Part shown: piece by piece, positions 18,851 to 27,230 of the stretch
Numbering within the stretch: position 1 is the first letter of the stretch
Layout of the letters: each line of letters opens with the position of its first letter
Assembly (NCBI GenBank): GCA_016928775.1
Contig: JAFGKD010000091.1
Span: 1-64,000 of the forward strand
Reading direction: 5' to 3'
Length of the DNA: 64,000 bases
Source of the DNA: Candidatus Zhuqueibacterota bacterium
Lineage (GTDB): Bacteria; Zhuqueibacterota; Zhuqueibacteria; Residuimicrobiales; Krinioviventaceae
Made by a program: the position numbers and the translations under genes
Notes under the pieces: model-generated
What the model was told of the DNA's origin: nothing
The model's input: only the letters and a program-made list of their open reading frames with translations
Databases searched by the model: none

Positions 18851-19507
18851 CTATCGCTCATTGCCTTCAACTTCACGGACAAGCCGGAAGCCGAGTCCGT
18901 AATAAAAATCACTTGCCTGTTCTTTGAATCGATAGGCCGAACGACAATGGTTCAGGCCGCCGTGGCGAAAACAGCCACCTCTCGCGGTCCGATTGGTGAA
19001 AAAGAGCAGAAATCTTGAGCCGCGTTGTGGTCCTGGCGGATCAATTTGTGCGACACGGTCATAGGGTGCCTGCCAGCGATCCGCGCACCATTCGTGCACA
19101 TTGCCGTGCATATCGTACAAGCCCCAGGCATTTGGCTTTTTCAAACCGACCTGTTTGGGACCCTCAGGTTCATTGTTGCCGGCCCACCACATATATTCAT
19201 CCGCATTGGGGCACAGCACATCTCCCGAGCAATCGGGAGCATCTCCAAAGTAGAATCGGGTGCTCGTACCGGCGCGACAGGCATATTCCCATTCAGCTTC
19301 TGTCGGCAGCCGAAAAGTACCTTGTCCCAGGGCATTCATTTTTTTAATGAATTTCTGGCAGGCGCGCCAGGTGACTTTTTCAACAGGGTGATCTGGCTGC
19401 CCTTTAAAGTAGGAAGGATTTACCTCCATCACAGCCTCCCACTGCGCCTGCGTCACCTCAAATTGGCCGAGATAAATGTGCAGTTTGCTGCGAATGTCTC
19501 TTTTCAT
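18851..19507 (-). CDS. SUMF1/FGE-like domain protein lacking the catalytic cysteine pair
   Basis: A 218-residue protein made almost wholly of a formylglycine-generating-enzyme (SUMF1) fold: YLGQFEVTQAQWEAVM, HPVEKVTW, FRLPTEAEWEYACRAG, GLYDMHGNVHEWCAD, and the end YYGLGFRLVRE. The region that holds two cysteines in true FGE reads RGGCFRHGGLNHCRSAYR here, so it is unlikely to convert sulfatase cysteines. The usual N-terminal lead (GGTFxMG) is also missing, so the protein is shorter than most family members. GGAGAGGTATC precedes the ATG. It follows a small HTH regulator by 47 bases and is likely cotranscribed. Its role is unknown; ligand binding is possible. Confidence 0.85.
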   Translation of the reverse strand: MKRDIRSKLHIYLGQFEVTQAQWEAVMEVNPSYFKGQPDHPVEKVTWRACQKFIKKMNALGQGTFRLPTEAEWEYACRAGTSTRFYFGDAPDCSGDVLCPNADEYMWWAGNNEPEGPKQVGLKKPNAWGLYDMHGNVHEWCADRWQAPYDRVAQIDPPGPQRGSRFLLFFTNRTARGGCFRHGGLNHCRSAYRFKEQASDFYYGLGFRLVREVEGNER

Positions 19508-19554
19508 GATACCTCTCCAATTTTTAAAAATGGTGAAGGATTTAGCGTATCAAG

Positions 19555-19764
19555 CTATTGATCCTTCTCCTCCTTGAGCAGATCATTAAACCGATCGTCA
19601 ATATGTTGATTGAACCACCGATCAATGACAGATCGTTTGAATCGCCATTGATTGCCGAGCTTGGCAGCCGGAATCTTGCCCTCCTGCGCCCAGGTGTAAA
19701 TCGTCTGAGGCTTGAGGCGTAGATAAGCTGCCACTTCTTCAATGGTCATAATTTCATCGGCCAA
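19555..19764 (-). CDS. Small excisionase-like helix-turn-helix DNA-binding protein
   Basis: A 69-residue protein of the AlpA/excisionase HTH group: TIEEVAAYLRLKPQTIYTWA, then EGKIPAAKLGNQWRFKRS, the wing typical of MerR-like small regulators. The start is TTG, decided by AAGGAG seven bases upstream; an internal ATG five codons later lacks that spacing. It heads the unit with the SUMF1-like gene. No integrase or phage gene is nearby, so a local transcription regulator is more likely than a true excisionase. Confidence 0.85.
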   Translation of the reverse strand: MADEIMTIEEVAAYLRLKPQTIYTWAQEGKIPAAKLGNQWRFKRSVIDRWFNQHIDDRFNDLLKEEKDQ

Positions 19765-19791
19765 TCAACTTCTCCTTATAATTTCTTCCTA

Positions 19792-19820
19792 ATTATACTG
19801 AAAAATTACTATTATTGCAA
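19792..19820 (-). promoter_or_regulatory. Sigma-70-type promoter for the HTH/SUMF1-like unit
   Basis: On the minus strand TTGCAA (-35), a 17-base spacer and a perfect TATAAT (-10) are seen, about 30 bases before the TTG start of the HTH gene. The AT-rich flank from 19800 to 19870 may act as an UP element. Confidence 0.65.
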
Positions 19821-20034
19821 GTTTATTATAATTATTTATTATCTTTTATTATTTATTATGATATATTTGTTAGCTTTAAACTGCAGCGTCCGCCGGGAAA
19901 GTTGATATAATATGGTTTTCGACTTTTTCTGGAGGCGCTTTTTTGCCGACTCACATATCAGTACAATCCAAAAGATTGACGGTAACATAGCCATTTCTTT
20001 TCGTATATTACTTGCAAAAACCAAGGACAACAAT

Positions 20035-21288
20035 ATGGCGCATCCCTTTTTTATGCCGGTCAAACTTTTTGAAGAAACCTCGTTATATGCTGATGTTGAA
20101 GCTCTGGTTGATGATTTTGCAGAAATTTGGACACGTTGCCGTTCGAACCGACCGCCACTTAAAAGGACTTTTTCTCCGCGCGAACAGATCGTGCGGGAAA
20201 CTCATCTCGAAGCTTTCCTGAAAAAATTGCAGCACGAGCAGCGCAATAAAAACGCTCGCTTTGATGACGGCGAATTACAAAATCGACTCTTTGCGCATGT
20301 GCGAACATTTTTTGGCTCGGCACTCGGCTTTACACCTGAACAGCTCGATCTGATCCTGTCGCTGGGATTTAAGGAATCAACAAAAGATTTCGTGCAATTG
20401 GCGCATAAATTTGATTCGCTTTTGCAGCCGGCTGATATCTTTCAGGCCTGCCGAAATGTTTGGATCATGAACGGCTTGCAGCTTTTGCTGGGACGTGCGG
20501 TAAAATTGACTCCGTCGATTTTTGCTTACAGCATGTTATATCCCTATACAGATAATTACCTGGATGATGCCTCGATATCACGAGAAGAAAAAAGCGCATT
20601 TAACAATCGCTTTGCCCGACGCCTGGCTGGTCGGAATGTCTCTGCGTATAACACGCATGAGCGGAGCATTTTTTCACTCGTAGAAATGATTGAAAGTGAT
20701 TTTGAACGGTCCCGATGGCCCAAAGTATTTGAGAGCCTGCTGGCTATCCATCAAGCACAAACCAAAAGTGTACAGTTGCTTGGCACTGAAAGGGTGGCCG
20801 ATGAGGATATCTTGCGCATCAGTTTGGAAAAAGGCGGTACTTCTGTCTTGGCGGACGGCTATTTGGTGGCCGGGAATTTGACTCATGAGCAGGCCCGGTT
20901 TATGTTCGGGTATGGCGCCTATTTGCAGTTTTTGGATGATCTTCAGGATGTGCATGAGGATAGTCAAACCGGCCAGCGCTCCCTGTACACTCTCGAGGCC
21001 AAACGTAACAAACTGGACGCAATCACCAACAAGACATTTCATTTTGGGGACAACGTATTGACGAATCAATCAGGATTTTATGGCTCAGGAGTCAGAGTAT
21101 ACACGGGATTAATGCGATCGAGTATTCAACTCATGTTGCTTGAGGCAGCCGGTTTTGCCCCCCAACTCTTTTCCACAACCTATTTGAAAAAGATTGAAAA
21201 ACATTCTCCTTTTCGCTTTTTGCAGCTACGAAAACTCAAACAAACGCATACCCCCTATTATGCGTCCATGTTTGGAAAATTAATTTAG
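20035..21288 (+). CDS. Class I isoprenoid-synthase-fold enzyme
   Basis: A 417-residue all-helical protein with the two Asp-rich metal motifs of class I prenyl/terpene synthases: DNYLDD near 174-179 (in YPYTDNYLDD) and FLDDLQDVHED near 301-311. These normally bind Mg2+ and a prenyl diphosphate. The spacing of about 125 residues is plausible for the fold, but the rest does not look like a standard polyprenyl synthase or squalene/phytoene synthase. I recall similar uncharacterised proteins in FCB bacteria. The ATG at 20035 follows AAGGAC with good spacing; a longer in-frame start at 19912 is less likely. The gene stands alone, and substrate and product are unknown. Confidence 0.72.
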   Translation: MAHPFFMPVKLFEETSLYADVEALVDDFAEIWTRCRSNRPPLKRTFSPREQIVRETHLEAFLKKLQHEQRNKNARFDDGELQNRLFAHVRTFFGSALGFTPEQLDLILSLGFKESTKDFVQLAHKFDSLLQPADIFQACRNVWIMNGLQLLLGRAVKLTPSIFAYSMLYPYTDNYLDDASISREEKSAFNNRFARRLAGRNVSAYNTHERSIFSLVEMIESDFERSRWPKVFESLLAIHQAQTKSVQLLGTERVADEDILRISLEKGGTSVLADGYLVAGNLTHEQARFMFGYGAYLQFLDDLQDVHEDSQTGQRSLYTLEAKRNKLDAITNKTFHFGDNVLTNQSGFYGSGVRVYTGLMRSSIQLMLLEAAGFAPQLFSTTYLKKIEKHSPFRFLQLRKLKQTHTPYYASMFGKLI

Positions 21289-21296
21289 CAGCTAGT

Positions 21297-22190
21297 CTAC
21301 TTGTTCTTGCGAATATAAATCGTGCCGGAAAAATTGGTGAACTCGATATCCTGCCCACCGCCGTTCACCGGAATTTCCAATAACTTTTCGACTGTAGCCT
21401 TGTAAACTTCAGAATCTCGATCCTCTGACACACTCTTGGCCATTCTTCGTTTCGACGTGTCAAAGTCCGTATAGATATCACCGTGTGATTTGAGCTTGAG
21501 TGTCGCGTTCATGTTGGTTGGCAAGGTGACGTCAATATCTCCGCTGTAGGTACTAAACGACATGGGTTTATCGGGCGCCACGTGCGTGACGGTCGCGTCG
21601 ATGTTCCTCATCGTATGCGCAACGATTGTCCCGCCGACATTGTTGAGGTCAATATCGCCGCCTGTGGCTTCAACTTCAATATCACCAATCACATTGTTTA
21701 CATTGATCGCGCCTTGAACACTCTTTAATTGGAGAGAAGTTCTTTTGGGCACAATGAGGTCCAGCTCGTTTCCGCCCTGGCCGAGGAAAAACATCGGCGG
21801 CATCGTGATTTCAATGATATTGTTATTTTCCTCGACATTGATGCCAAATTGTGAAGATTGAATTTTTTTCAATCCCTTTATTTTTTCCGGATCGGGTTCT
21901 TTGTCGGCTTTTTTATCATTCGTAAAGAAAAGTTGTGCATCAAAAGCCATTTCGGGTAAAACGAAAGCGTTTCGCGGCATGTCGGGATTTTCCTTTGTGA
22001 CGATGATCACGTCTTTGCCCGAATGTGTACGCACTGTGATATCACCCATCATCATCTCGGCTTTGACCGTTCCGGCTTGAGAGGGATTGCTGAAGGAAAC
22101 GACCAGGCTATCGAGCTCATGGGTATCAGCGGCGACTAAAACGCTCGCCAAAAGCAAAAGAGACAGGGTACTAATATTGAATTTTTTCAT
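21297..22190 (-). CDS. DUF4097-type surface/periplasmic beta-helix protein
   Basis: About 297 residues with a signal peptide (ISTLSLLLLASVLVAA). The body is a series of short beta-strands in the style of DUF4097 putative adhesins: VKAEMMMGDITVRTHSGKDV, LQLKSVQGAINVNNVIGDIE, EATGGDIDLNNVGGTI and FSTYSGDIDVTLP. The ATG at 22190 overlaps the anti-sigma gene by 20 bases and follows AAGGAGAATAGTG. It is the third gene of an ECF sigma operon. DUF4097 proteins often sit with ECF sigma and anti-sigma genes, so an envelope-stress role is plausible but not shown. Confidence 0.82.
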   Translation of the reverse strand: MKKFNISTLSLLLLASVLVAADTHELDSLVVSFSNPSQAGTVKAEMMMGDITVRTHSGKDVIIVTKENPDMPRNAFVLPEMAFDAQLFFTNDKKADKEPDPEKIKGLKKIQSSQFGINVEENNNIIEITMPPMFFLGQGGNELDLIVPKRTSLQLKSVQGAINVNNVIGDIEVEATGGDIDLNNVGGTIVAHTMRNIDATVTHVAPDKPMSFSTYSGDIDVTLPTNMNATLKLKSHGDIYTDFDTSKRRMAKSVSEDRDSEVYKATVEKLLEIPVNGGGQDIEFTNFSGTIYIRKNK

Positions 22191-23007
22191 CACTATTCTC
22201 CTTGATAAATGTTTCTCCGCGCAGTGTGCCAATCGTCCATTTGATATGCTGACGAACAGGCTCCGAGATATTTTCGTCCTGTTCGAGAAGTTCCAGCAGA
22301 TCGATGGCATGTGTTTCGGTCTGACGAATAAAATCGATGATCTCAATTTGAACGAGGGGTGAACGCTGTCCATCAAAAGATTCGACGATTTTGCGGCGAA
22401 CAGCCGCATCGTGCGCATATGGCTCTAATGCGCGCAGAGCAGCTAATCGGACATTGGTGCTTGGATCATTCTCCAGAGTCTGCTGCAGGGCATGGTGAAT
22501 ATCATCGCGTGGTTGGTCAAATTCATAGCTATAGTTCACCGCCTGCAACCGGTCTGCCGAAGATTGCTGCTTGAGCATTGACAGCATCACCAGTTCCCGC
22601 ATATCATCAAGTTCACGCGAAATCTGCTGATAGTGCAGCTTCGTTGGGACAAAATTGAATATGGTACCAATGAAAAGTCCGATAAAAAGCATTGCGACAG
22701 CAAAGCCCAGTTGTAATGCCGGTTTTGCCCATGCAGTTTTTAGCCACCCATTTGGGCTCGTGTGACGGGATTCATGCAAACCAAACTCATAACCGCTGAG
22801 CAGAACCGCAAACCTGGCAGTCATTTGTTCGCTTGGTGCTGTCTCGCGAATTTGTGACAATTCGTGCCAGACATGCTGAAATGATTCAAACTCAGCCCGG
22901 CAGGATGCGCACCTGTTCAAATGTTCTCGAACAGTTCGAGTGGTTTCTTCACTCAGCTCACCCATAAAGTAGGCAACAATCTGCTTTTTTATCTGTTGGC
23001 ACAGCAT
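22171..23007 (-). CDS. Zinc-finger anti-sigma factor with a periplasmic HEAT domain
   Basis: A 278-residue membrane protein. The N-terminus is a zf-HC2 anti-sigma domain (HLNRCASC, with an upstream Cys) that would bind the ECF sigma factor in the cytoplasm. One membrane helix follows at about 98-120 (LGFAVAMLFIGLFIGTIF). The periplasmic part contains HEAT-like repeats (DPSTNVRLAALRALEPYA, SPLVQIEIIDFIRQ, SEPVRQHIKWTIGTLR). GAGGTGTC precedes the ATG, and the gene starts 2 bases after the sigma stop. HEAT repeats fused to an anti-sigma factor could serve as the signal-sensing part. Confidence 0.88.
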   Translation of the reverse strand: MLCQQIKKQIVAYFMGELSEETTRTVREHLNRCASCRAEFESFQHVWHELSQIRETAPSEQMTARFAVLLSGYEFGLHESRHTSPNGWLKTAWAKPALQLGFAVAMLFIGLFIGTIFNFVPTKLHYQQISRELDDMRELVMLSMLKQQSSADRLQAVNYSYEFDQPRDDIHHALQQTLENDPSTNVRLAALRALEPYAHDAAVRRKIVESFDGQRSPLVQIEIIDFIRQTETHAIDLLELLEQDENISEPVRQHIKWTIGTLRGETFIKENSDEKIQY

Positions 23008-23009
23008 TT

Positions 23010-23561
23010 TTATGACACCTCGGCTAATTCTGCATAAATGGTGCTCAGTTCTTTAATGGCGCGATGAATTCTGACTTTGACGGTATTGACCGGACAACGG
23101 GTAATTTTTGCGATCTCCTTTAATGGCATCTCCTGAAAGCGCGCCAAAAAGAGCACCTCGCGATGTTTCCGGGATAGTTTTCGTATGGCATCGCGAAGAA
23201 TATCGATTTGCTGGTTTTTCGACAACTCTTCGAACGGCGTCGGATCCAGGCTTTTTATATTATTAAATCGTTCATCTAATGGATCGACTTTTTTCCGTCG
23301 GCGATAAAAATCGATGCCGACGTTTCGCGCTATTTGAAACATCCACGAAGTGAACGCGCCAGACCCTTTAAAGGTGTGGCGAAAGCGAAGAATACGCAAA
23401 AACACCTCCTGCGCTAAATCTTCACTCACAGTTTGGTCTCCAGTCAGCATAACAAAATAGTTATAGAGCTTTACGTGATGTCGTCGAAACAGATGGTCCA
23501 GTTCCTGAAGCCGGCCATCGCGAACCAAAAACATAATGCTCTCGTCAGTCCGTGAATTCAC
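23010..23561 (-). CDS. ECF-type RNA polymerase sigma factor
   Basis: A 183-residue sigma-70 family ECF protein: region 2 (LYNYFVMLTGDQTVSEDLAQ, FTSWMFQIARNVGIDFYRRR) and region 4 (LSRKHREVLFLARFQEM, IAKITRCPVNTVKVRIHRAI). It directs RNA polymerase to envelope-response promoters and is held by the anti-sigma factor encoded next. The start shown is GTG; an ATG nine codons later is an alternative. It heads the operon sigma, anti-sigma, DUF4097. The run TGTAACTTTTTC about 45-60 bases upstream (minus strand) could be part of an autoregulated ECF -35 box, but the spacing to a GTC -10 is short. Confidence 0.92.
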   Translation of the reverse strand: MNSRTDESIMFLVRDGRLQELDHLFRRHHVKLYNYFVMLTGDQTVSEDLAQEVFLRILRFRHTFKGSGAFTSWMFQIARNVGIDFYRRRKKVDPLDERFNNIKSLDPTPFEELSKNQQIDILRDAIRKLSRKHREVLFLARFQEMPLKEIAKITRCPVNTVKVRIHRAIKELSTIYAELAEVS

Positions 23562-23728
23562 CTCGGGCGCCCTTTATTGTTCATTCTTAAACACTGACAA
23601 TTCGAGAAAAAGTTACATAAAAAAATGATGTGGAATCTCTTTATATCAGGAAAAATATGCCAGTCCATCCGGCACAGGGGGACTATACAAATTTGTCCCT
23701 AATTCGCGTGCGTTTTGAAGATAAACCC

Positions 23729-24325
23729 CTAAAAAATAAAGACTAATTTTGCCGCGATTTTGGGACCGCTGTAATTATCCGTCAAGCCAACTGGCTTTGC
23801 AAAAACGGCGTAAGAGTATTGATATTCCATGCCCAGCCCCAGATGGCGTCCCACTAAAAAATCGATCCCGGCGCCAAGATTAAAGCCCCAGCCAGCGCGA
23901 TCCAGAGGAATTTCGTGACTCTTGGATCCGCTGGGTTGTTCACGCGACCATATTGCCGCAATACCATACGAAACATAGGGGCTTAGTTTATAGTCAGGTA
24001 AAAGCACATATTTAAGATCAAATGACAGATTTCTGAGGGTCACGGATTCAAGGCCGATTTGCATCAGCTCGCGCTGCTGCCATTGCATGAGCGATATTCG
24101 CAATGCGTGACTTTTTAAAAAGGGCGATGTGAAGGATATGCCGATAATGGGATCGGCACCATCTACACTTTTGAGCGGTTGATTGGGATATGCATCCAGC
24201 GAGCTCGGTTTCCACACGCCATATTCAATGCCGATATTGGCGCGCGAGAGACGGCCCTTTGCAAAGGAGAACGATGCGAGAAAAAGGGCAAATACGAATA
24301 AATATTTTATACGAAAGCACGGCAT
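23729..24325 (-). CDS. Outer-membrane beta-barrel protein
   Basis: About 199 residues with a signal peptide (IKYLFVFALFLASFSFAKG) and alternating beta-strands ending in AAKLVFIF, the aromatic C-terminus of outer-membrane barrels. Segments such as GWGFNLGAGIDFLVGRHLGL and GMEYQYSYAVFAK resemble small OmpW/OmpA-like barrels of 8 strands. The ATG at 24325 lies 7 bases after the stop of the DUF3467 gene, so the two are likely cotranscribed. The transported ligand, if any, is unknown. Confidence 0.78.
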   Translation of the reverse strand: MPCFRIKYLFVFALFLASFSFAKGRLSRANIGIEYGVWKPSSLDAYPNQPLKSVDGADPIIGISFTSPFLKSHALRISLMQWQQRELMQIGLESVTLRNLSFDLKYVLLPDYKLSPYVSYGIAAIWSREQPSGSKSHEIPLDRAGWGFNLGAGIDFLVGRHLGLGMEYQYSYAVFAKPVGLTDNYSGPKIAAKLVFIF

Positions 24326-24332
24326 GCGCACA

Positions 24333-24677
24333 TTAATCTTGATCCGTTCGTGTTTCGGTCGGCGGATTTGTTGTCGCCTGAAATCCGATAGGTTGTGTCC
24401 GGGCAGGTTCGCTGATAATTTTAATCTCGCCAAATTGCGCCTCATATTTGCCAATATTGTCCTGCAGCGCCTTGAGTAATGATTTTGTATGCTGCGGTGT
24501 CATGATGATTCTGGAATAGACTTTGGTTTTTGGCACGCCGGGCAAAACACGCGTGAAATCAAAAATGAATTCTGCTGCGGAATGAGAAATAATTGCCAGG
24601 TTGGCATACGTGCCTTCAGCTTCCTTTTCACCTAATTGAATATTGACTTGTTGAGGTGGTTGATTGGTACTCGCCAT
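24333..24677 (-). CDS. DUF3467 family protein
   Basis: A 114-residue cytoplasmic protein matching DUF3467: EGTYANLAIISHSAAEFIFD, FTRVLPGVPKTKVYSRIIMT, PQHTKSLLKALQDNI. The family is widespread and short, of unknown function. The ATG at 24677 is chosen because GGAGG lies seven bases upstream; an earlier Met is not so placed. The C-terminus is proline/threonine-rich and probably disordered. Confidence 0.88.
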   Translation of the reverse strand: MASTNQPPQQVNIQLGEKEAEGTYANLAIISHSAAEFIFDFTRVLPGVPKTKVYSRIIMTPQHTKSLLKALQDNIGKYEAQFGEIKIISEPARTQPIGFQATTNPPTETRTDQD

Positions 24678-24831
24678 GTTCGCCTCCATCATTTTATAAA
24701 ACACTAATTATAACAATTTCAGCCTTGAACAGCAATAAAAATTTAAAATTGCGGATCGCTTTAAATAATTTTCTTGATTTCGCATGCCTATATCTTTATA
24801 TTTCTTTTCAATTTATTCAAGACAGTGCGAT

Positions 24832-25698
24832 ATGAAAAATCCATACAAGCGGACAGATGTTTTTGCGTGTAATTATCAGGGCCATGCGGCGTTCAATCAC
24901 CGTGTTTCGGTCTACCATGTGATGCGGCAGAAAAAGTGCTATCCACACGGCTGCCTTATGTTCAAGTGGTCATGTGCTTTAAAAAACAAAGGCAAACGTT
25001 GCTACCGTGGTCTCAACTATGTCGGGCGCTTGTGTGAAGGTTGCACGCATTATACGGATGAGAAAATTCATTATCAACCCAAAATTATCCTGTCTGGCGC
25101 AGCATTTGAAGAATTTCAAAACGAACTGGATGATTTTGACGAGTGGGTGAATGAGAACGAAAATCGCGATCTGGAGATATTGTGTGAAATCAGCAGTATC
25201 AAGCCATACTTTAAAAAAACAATGAGCGGCGGCAAAGGTCAACTCCGACTCGATGGGTATTTGCTGGTCATGCGGCACGGATATATTGGCATCACCGAAT
25301 TTGATGATTATTTTTACGCCAATATTTCGCCGAACCAACAGGATCGTTTTCGATTTGCCGCGGGTGATACATTTGAAGCGACGGGACGAATGAATTTGAA
25401 TCGTGGCCGTTTGCTCTTCAATAAAGTCTGGTCCGTTACTTTTGAGCATCGCTCAAGCACACCAACCTGGAACAACAGCAAAGCGCTGGTAGCGCGAGCA
25501 TCAGCTACCGAATTTTATGTTCAACAGGAAGCGTGCATCCGTTGCGCGCATGGCGCGCTCGTTGACACCGTGACATATATTGATGGACAGAAACAGTTCA
25601 AACGTTCATTGTATTGTCTCAAAGGGATAAAAAATCCCGAGCTTTGCTATATCTCGGCTACAGAAAAAATAGATTTATGTGCAAAGCAAAATAATTGA
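24832..25698 (+). CDS. Cysteine-rich protein of unknown function, putative metal-binding
   Basis: A 288-residue protein with two Cys-rich ends. The N-terminal part has ACNYQGH, KKCYPHGC, SCALKNKGKRC and LCEGCTHY; the C-terminal part has ACIRCAHG, YCLKG, LCYI and LCAK. These could form zinc ribbons or a metal cluster. The middle (about 85-220) is acidic, then beta-rich, perhaps OB-like (LRLDGYLLVMRHGYIGITEF, FEATGRMNLNRGRLLF). It is followed by proS with 41 bases between. I recall similar uncharacterised proteins in related phyla but cannot name a function. The Met at 24832 is preferred over one 16 codons upstream because the conserved-looking part begins there. Confidence 0.72.
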   Translation: MKNPYKRTDVFACNYQGHAAFNHRVSVYHVMRQKKCYPHGCLMFKWSCALKNKGKRCYRGLNYVGRLCEGCTHYTDEKIHYQPKIILSGAAFEEFQNELDDFDEWVNENENRDLEILCEISSIKPYFKKTMSGGKGQLRLDGYLLVMRHGYIGITEFDDYFYANISPNQQDRFRFAAGDTFEATGRMNLNRGRLLFNKVWSVTFEHRSSTPTWNNSKALVARASATEFYVQQEACIRCAHGALVDTVTYIDGQKQFKRSLYCLKGIKNPELCYISATEKIDLCAKQNN

Positions 25699-25739
25699 AT
25701 CAAGGACAAATAATACCGACAGGTAAGTGGAAAGGATTT

Positions 25740-27173
25740 ATGGCAAAAGGAATTACGAAACGATCCGAGGATTATTCCAAATGGTATCTCGATGTCATTG
25801 CTGCGGCGGATCTGGCCGAGCACTCGGCTGTGCGCGGATGCATGGTCATCAAACCTAATGGGTATGCGCTGTGGGAGAATATACAGCGTCAATTGGACAA
25901 CATGTTCAAGGAAACCGGGCACGAAAACGCCTATTTTCCGTTATTTATCCCGGAGAGCTTTATTAAAAAGGAAGCCCAGCATATTAAAGGCTTTTCCCCG
26001 GAATTGGCTGTCGTTACCTATGGTGGCGGCAAACAACTTGAAGAACCATTGGTGATTCGTCCGACATCTGAAACTATCATCTGGTCGACGTATGCCAAAT
26101 GGATTCAGTCGTATCGCGATTTGCCCATTTTAATCAATCAATGGGCGAATGTGGTGCGCTGGGAAATGCGCACACGCCTGTTTCTGCGCACCGCCGAATT
26201 TCTGTGGCAGGAAGGTCATACGGCACATGCGACCGAGCAGGAAGCCATCGAGGAGACCTTGCTCATTCTTGATGTTTATCGTCGATTTGCCGAAGAATAT
26301 CTTGCCGCTCCCGTGTTCACCGGCGTCAAAACTGCGGCGGAACGATTTGCCGGCGCAATTGACACCTACTGCATCGAAGCCATGATGCAGGACAAAAAAG
26401 CGCTGCAGGGCGGAACGTCACACTATCTTGGTGAAAATTTTGCCAGAGCTTTTGATGTGACCTTTCAGGATGAAAATGGTGAAAACAAATATGTCTTCGC
26501 CACCAGTTGGGGCGTGTCCACGCGACTGATTGGTGCGCTGATCATGATGCACAGTGACGATAACGGACTGGTCATCCCGCCGCGCCTGGCGCCGACAAAG
26601 GTGGTTTTCATCCCGATTTGGCGTGATGATTCACAAAGTGACATGCTGAAAGCCAAAATTACTGCACTGACTGAAGGTTGGAAAGGGCGAATCTCTTTCA
26701 AAGTGGATGATCGAGATCAATACCGTCCGGGCTACAAGTTTAATGAATGGGAGAAAAAAGGTGTGCCTATTCGCCTTGAGCTCGGACCAAAGGATATAGA
26801 AAATAACCAGGTTGTAATGGTACGCCGCGATACCGGCGAAAAGATGTTTGTGTCACAAGAGGGACTACTCGAACGCGTCGAAAATCTGCTTGCGACGATA
26901 CAACAGGACATGTTCAATCGAGCGTTGGTCTTTCGCGACGCCAATACGTATGATGAAGATAATTTCGAGGCATTTCGAAACCGCATCGAAGATCCGGGCG
27001 GTTTTTTCTGGGTGCACTGGTGCGGCAGTCCGGCATGTGAGACGCGATTTCAGGACTCGAGCAAGGCCACGATTCGCCTCATCCCAATGGGAGAGAGTAA
27101 AAAAGAAGACGGTTCGTGTATTGTTTGCGGTCAACCATCGCACACACGTGTTTTGGTTGCCAAGTCCTATTAA
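25740..27173 (+). CDS. proS: Proline-tRNA ligase, short archaeal/eukaryote-like type
   Basis: A 477-residue class II aminoacyl-tRNA synthetase that charges tRNA-Pro. It has the class II motifs (FPLFIPES, RPTSETIIW, VRWEMRTRLFLRTAEFLWQEGHTAH) and the ThrRS/ProRS anticodon-binding domain (KVVFIPIWR, PIRLELGPKD). The C-terminal zinc-binding-like segment ends the protein (CGSPACETRF, SCIVCGQP). It lacks the bacterial-type editing insertion, so it is the shorter type 3 ProRS found in archaea and many FCB bacteria. The ATG at 25740 follows AAAGGA; an upstream TTG overlapping the previous stop is less likely. Confidence 0.95.
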   Translation: MAKGITKRSEDYSKWYLDVIAAADLAEHSAVRGCMVIKPNGYALWENIQRQLDNMFKETGHENAYFPLFIPESFIKKEAQHIKGFSPELAVVTYGGGKQLEEPLVIRPTSETIIWSTYAKWIQSYRDLPILINQWANVVRWEMRTRLFLRTAEFLWQEGHTAHATEQEAIEETLLILDVYRRFAEEYLAAPVFTGVKTAAERFAGAIDTYCIEAMMQDKKALQGGTSHYLGENFARAFDVTFQDENGENKYVFATSWGVSTRLIGALIMMHSDDNGLVIPPRLAPTKVVFIPIWRDDSQSDMLKAKITALTEGWKGRISFKVDDRDQYRPGYKFNEWEKKGVPIRLELGPKDIENNQVVMVRRDTGEKMFVSQEGLLERVENLLATIQQDMFNRALVFRDANTYDEDNFEAFRNRIEDPGGFFWVHWCGSPACETRFQDSSKATIRLIPMGESKKEDGSCIVCGQPSHTRVLVAKSY

Positions 27174-27230
27174 TTCATTATGTGAGTGTTACGAACACAA
27201 ACAGTGTTGGTAAGACTGAAGGAGAGCGGT

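Noticed and set aside
18851..19507. Target protein of a diversity-generating retroelement
   Set aside because: The SUMF1-like C-terminus resembles such targets, but there is no reverse transcriptase and no template repeat in the window.
18851..19507. True formylglycine-generating enzyme for the sulfatase
   Set aside because: The catalytic cysteine pair is missing; the radical SAM maturase at 35.2-36.5 kb is the better candidate.
19555..19764. Phage or integrative-element excisionase
   Set aside because: No integrase, attachment site or phage gene is nearby; the context is a local operon.
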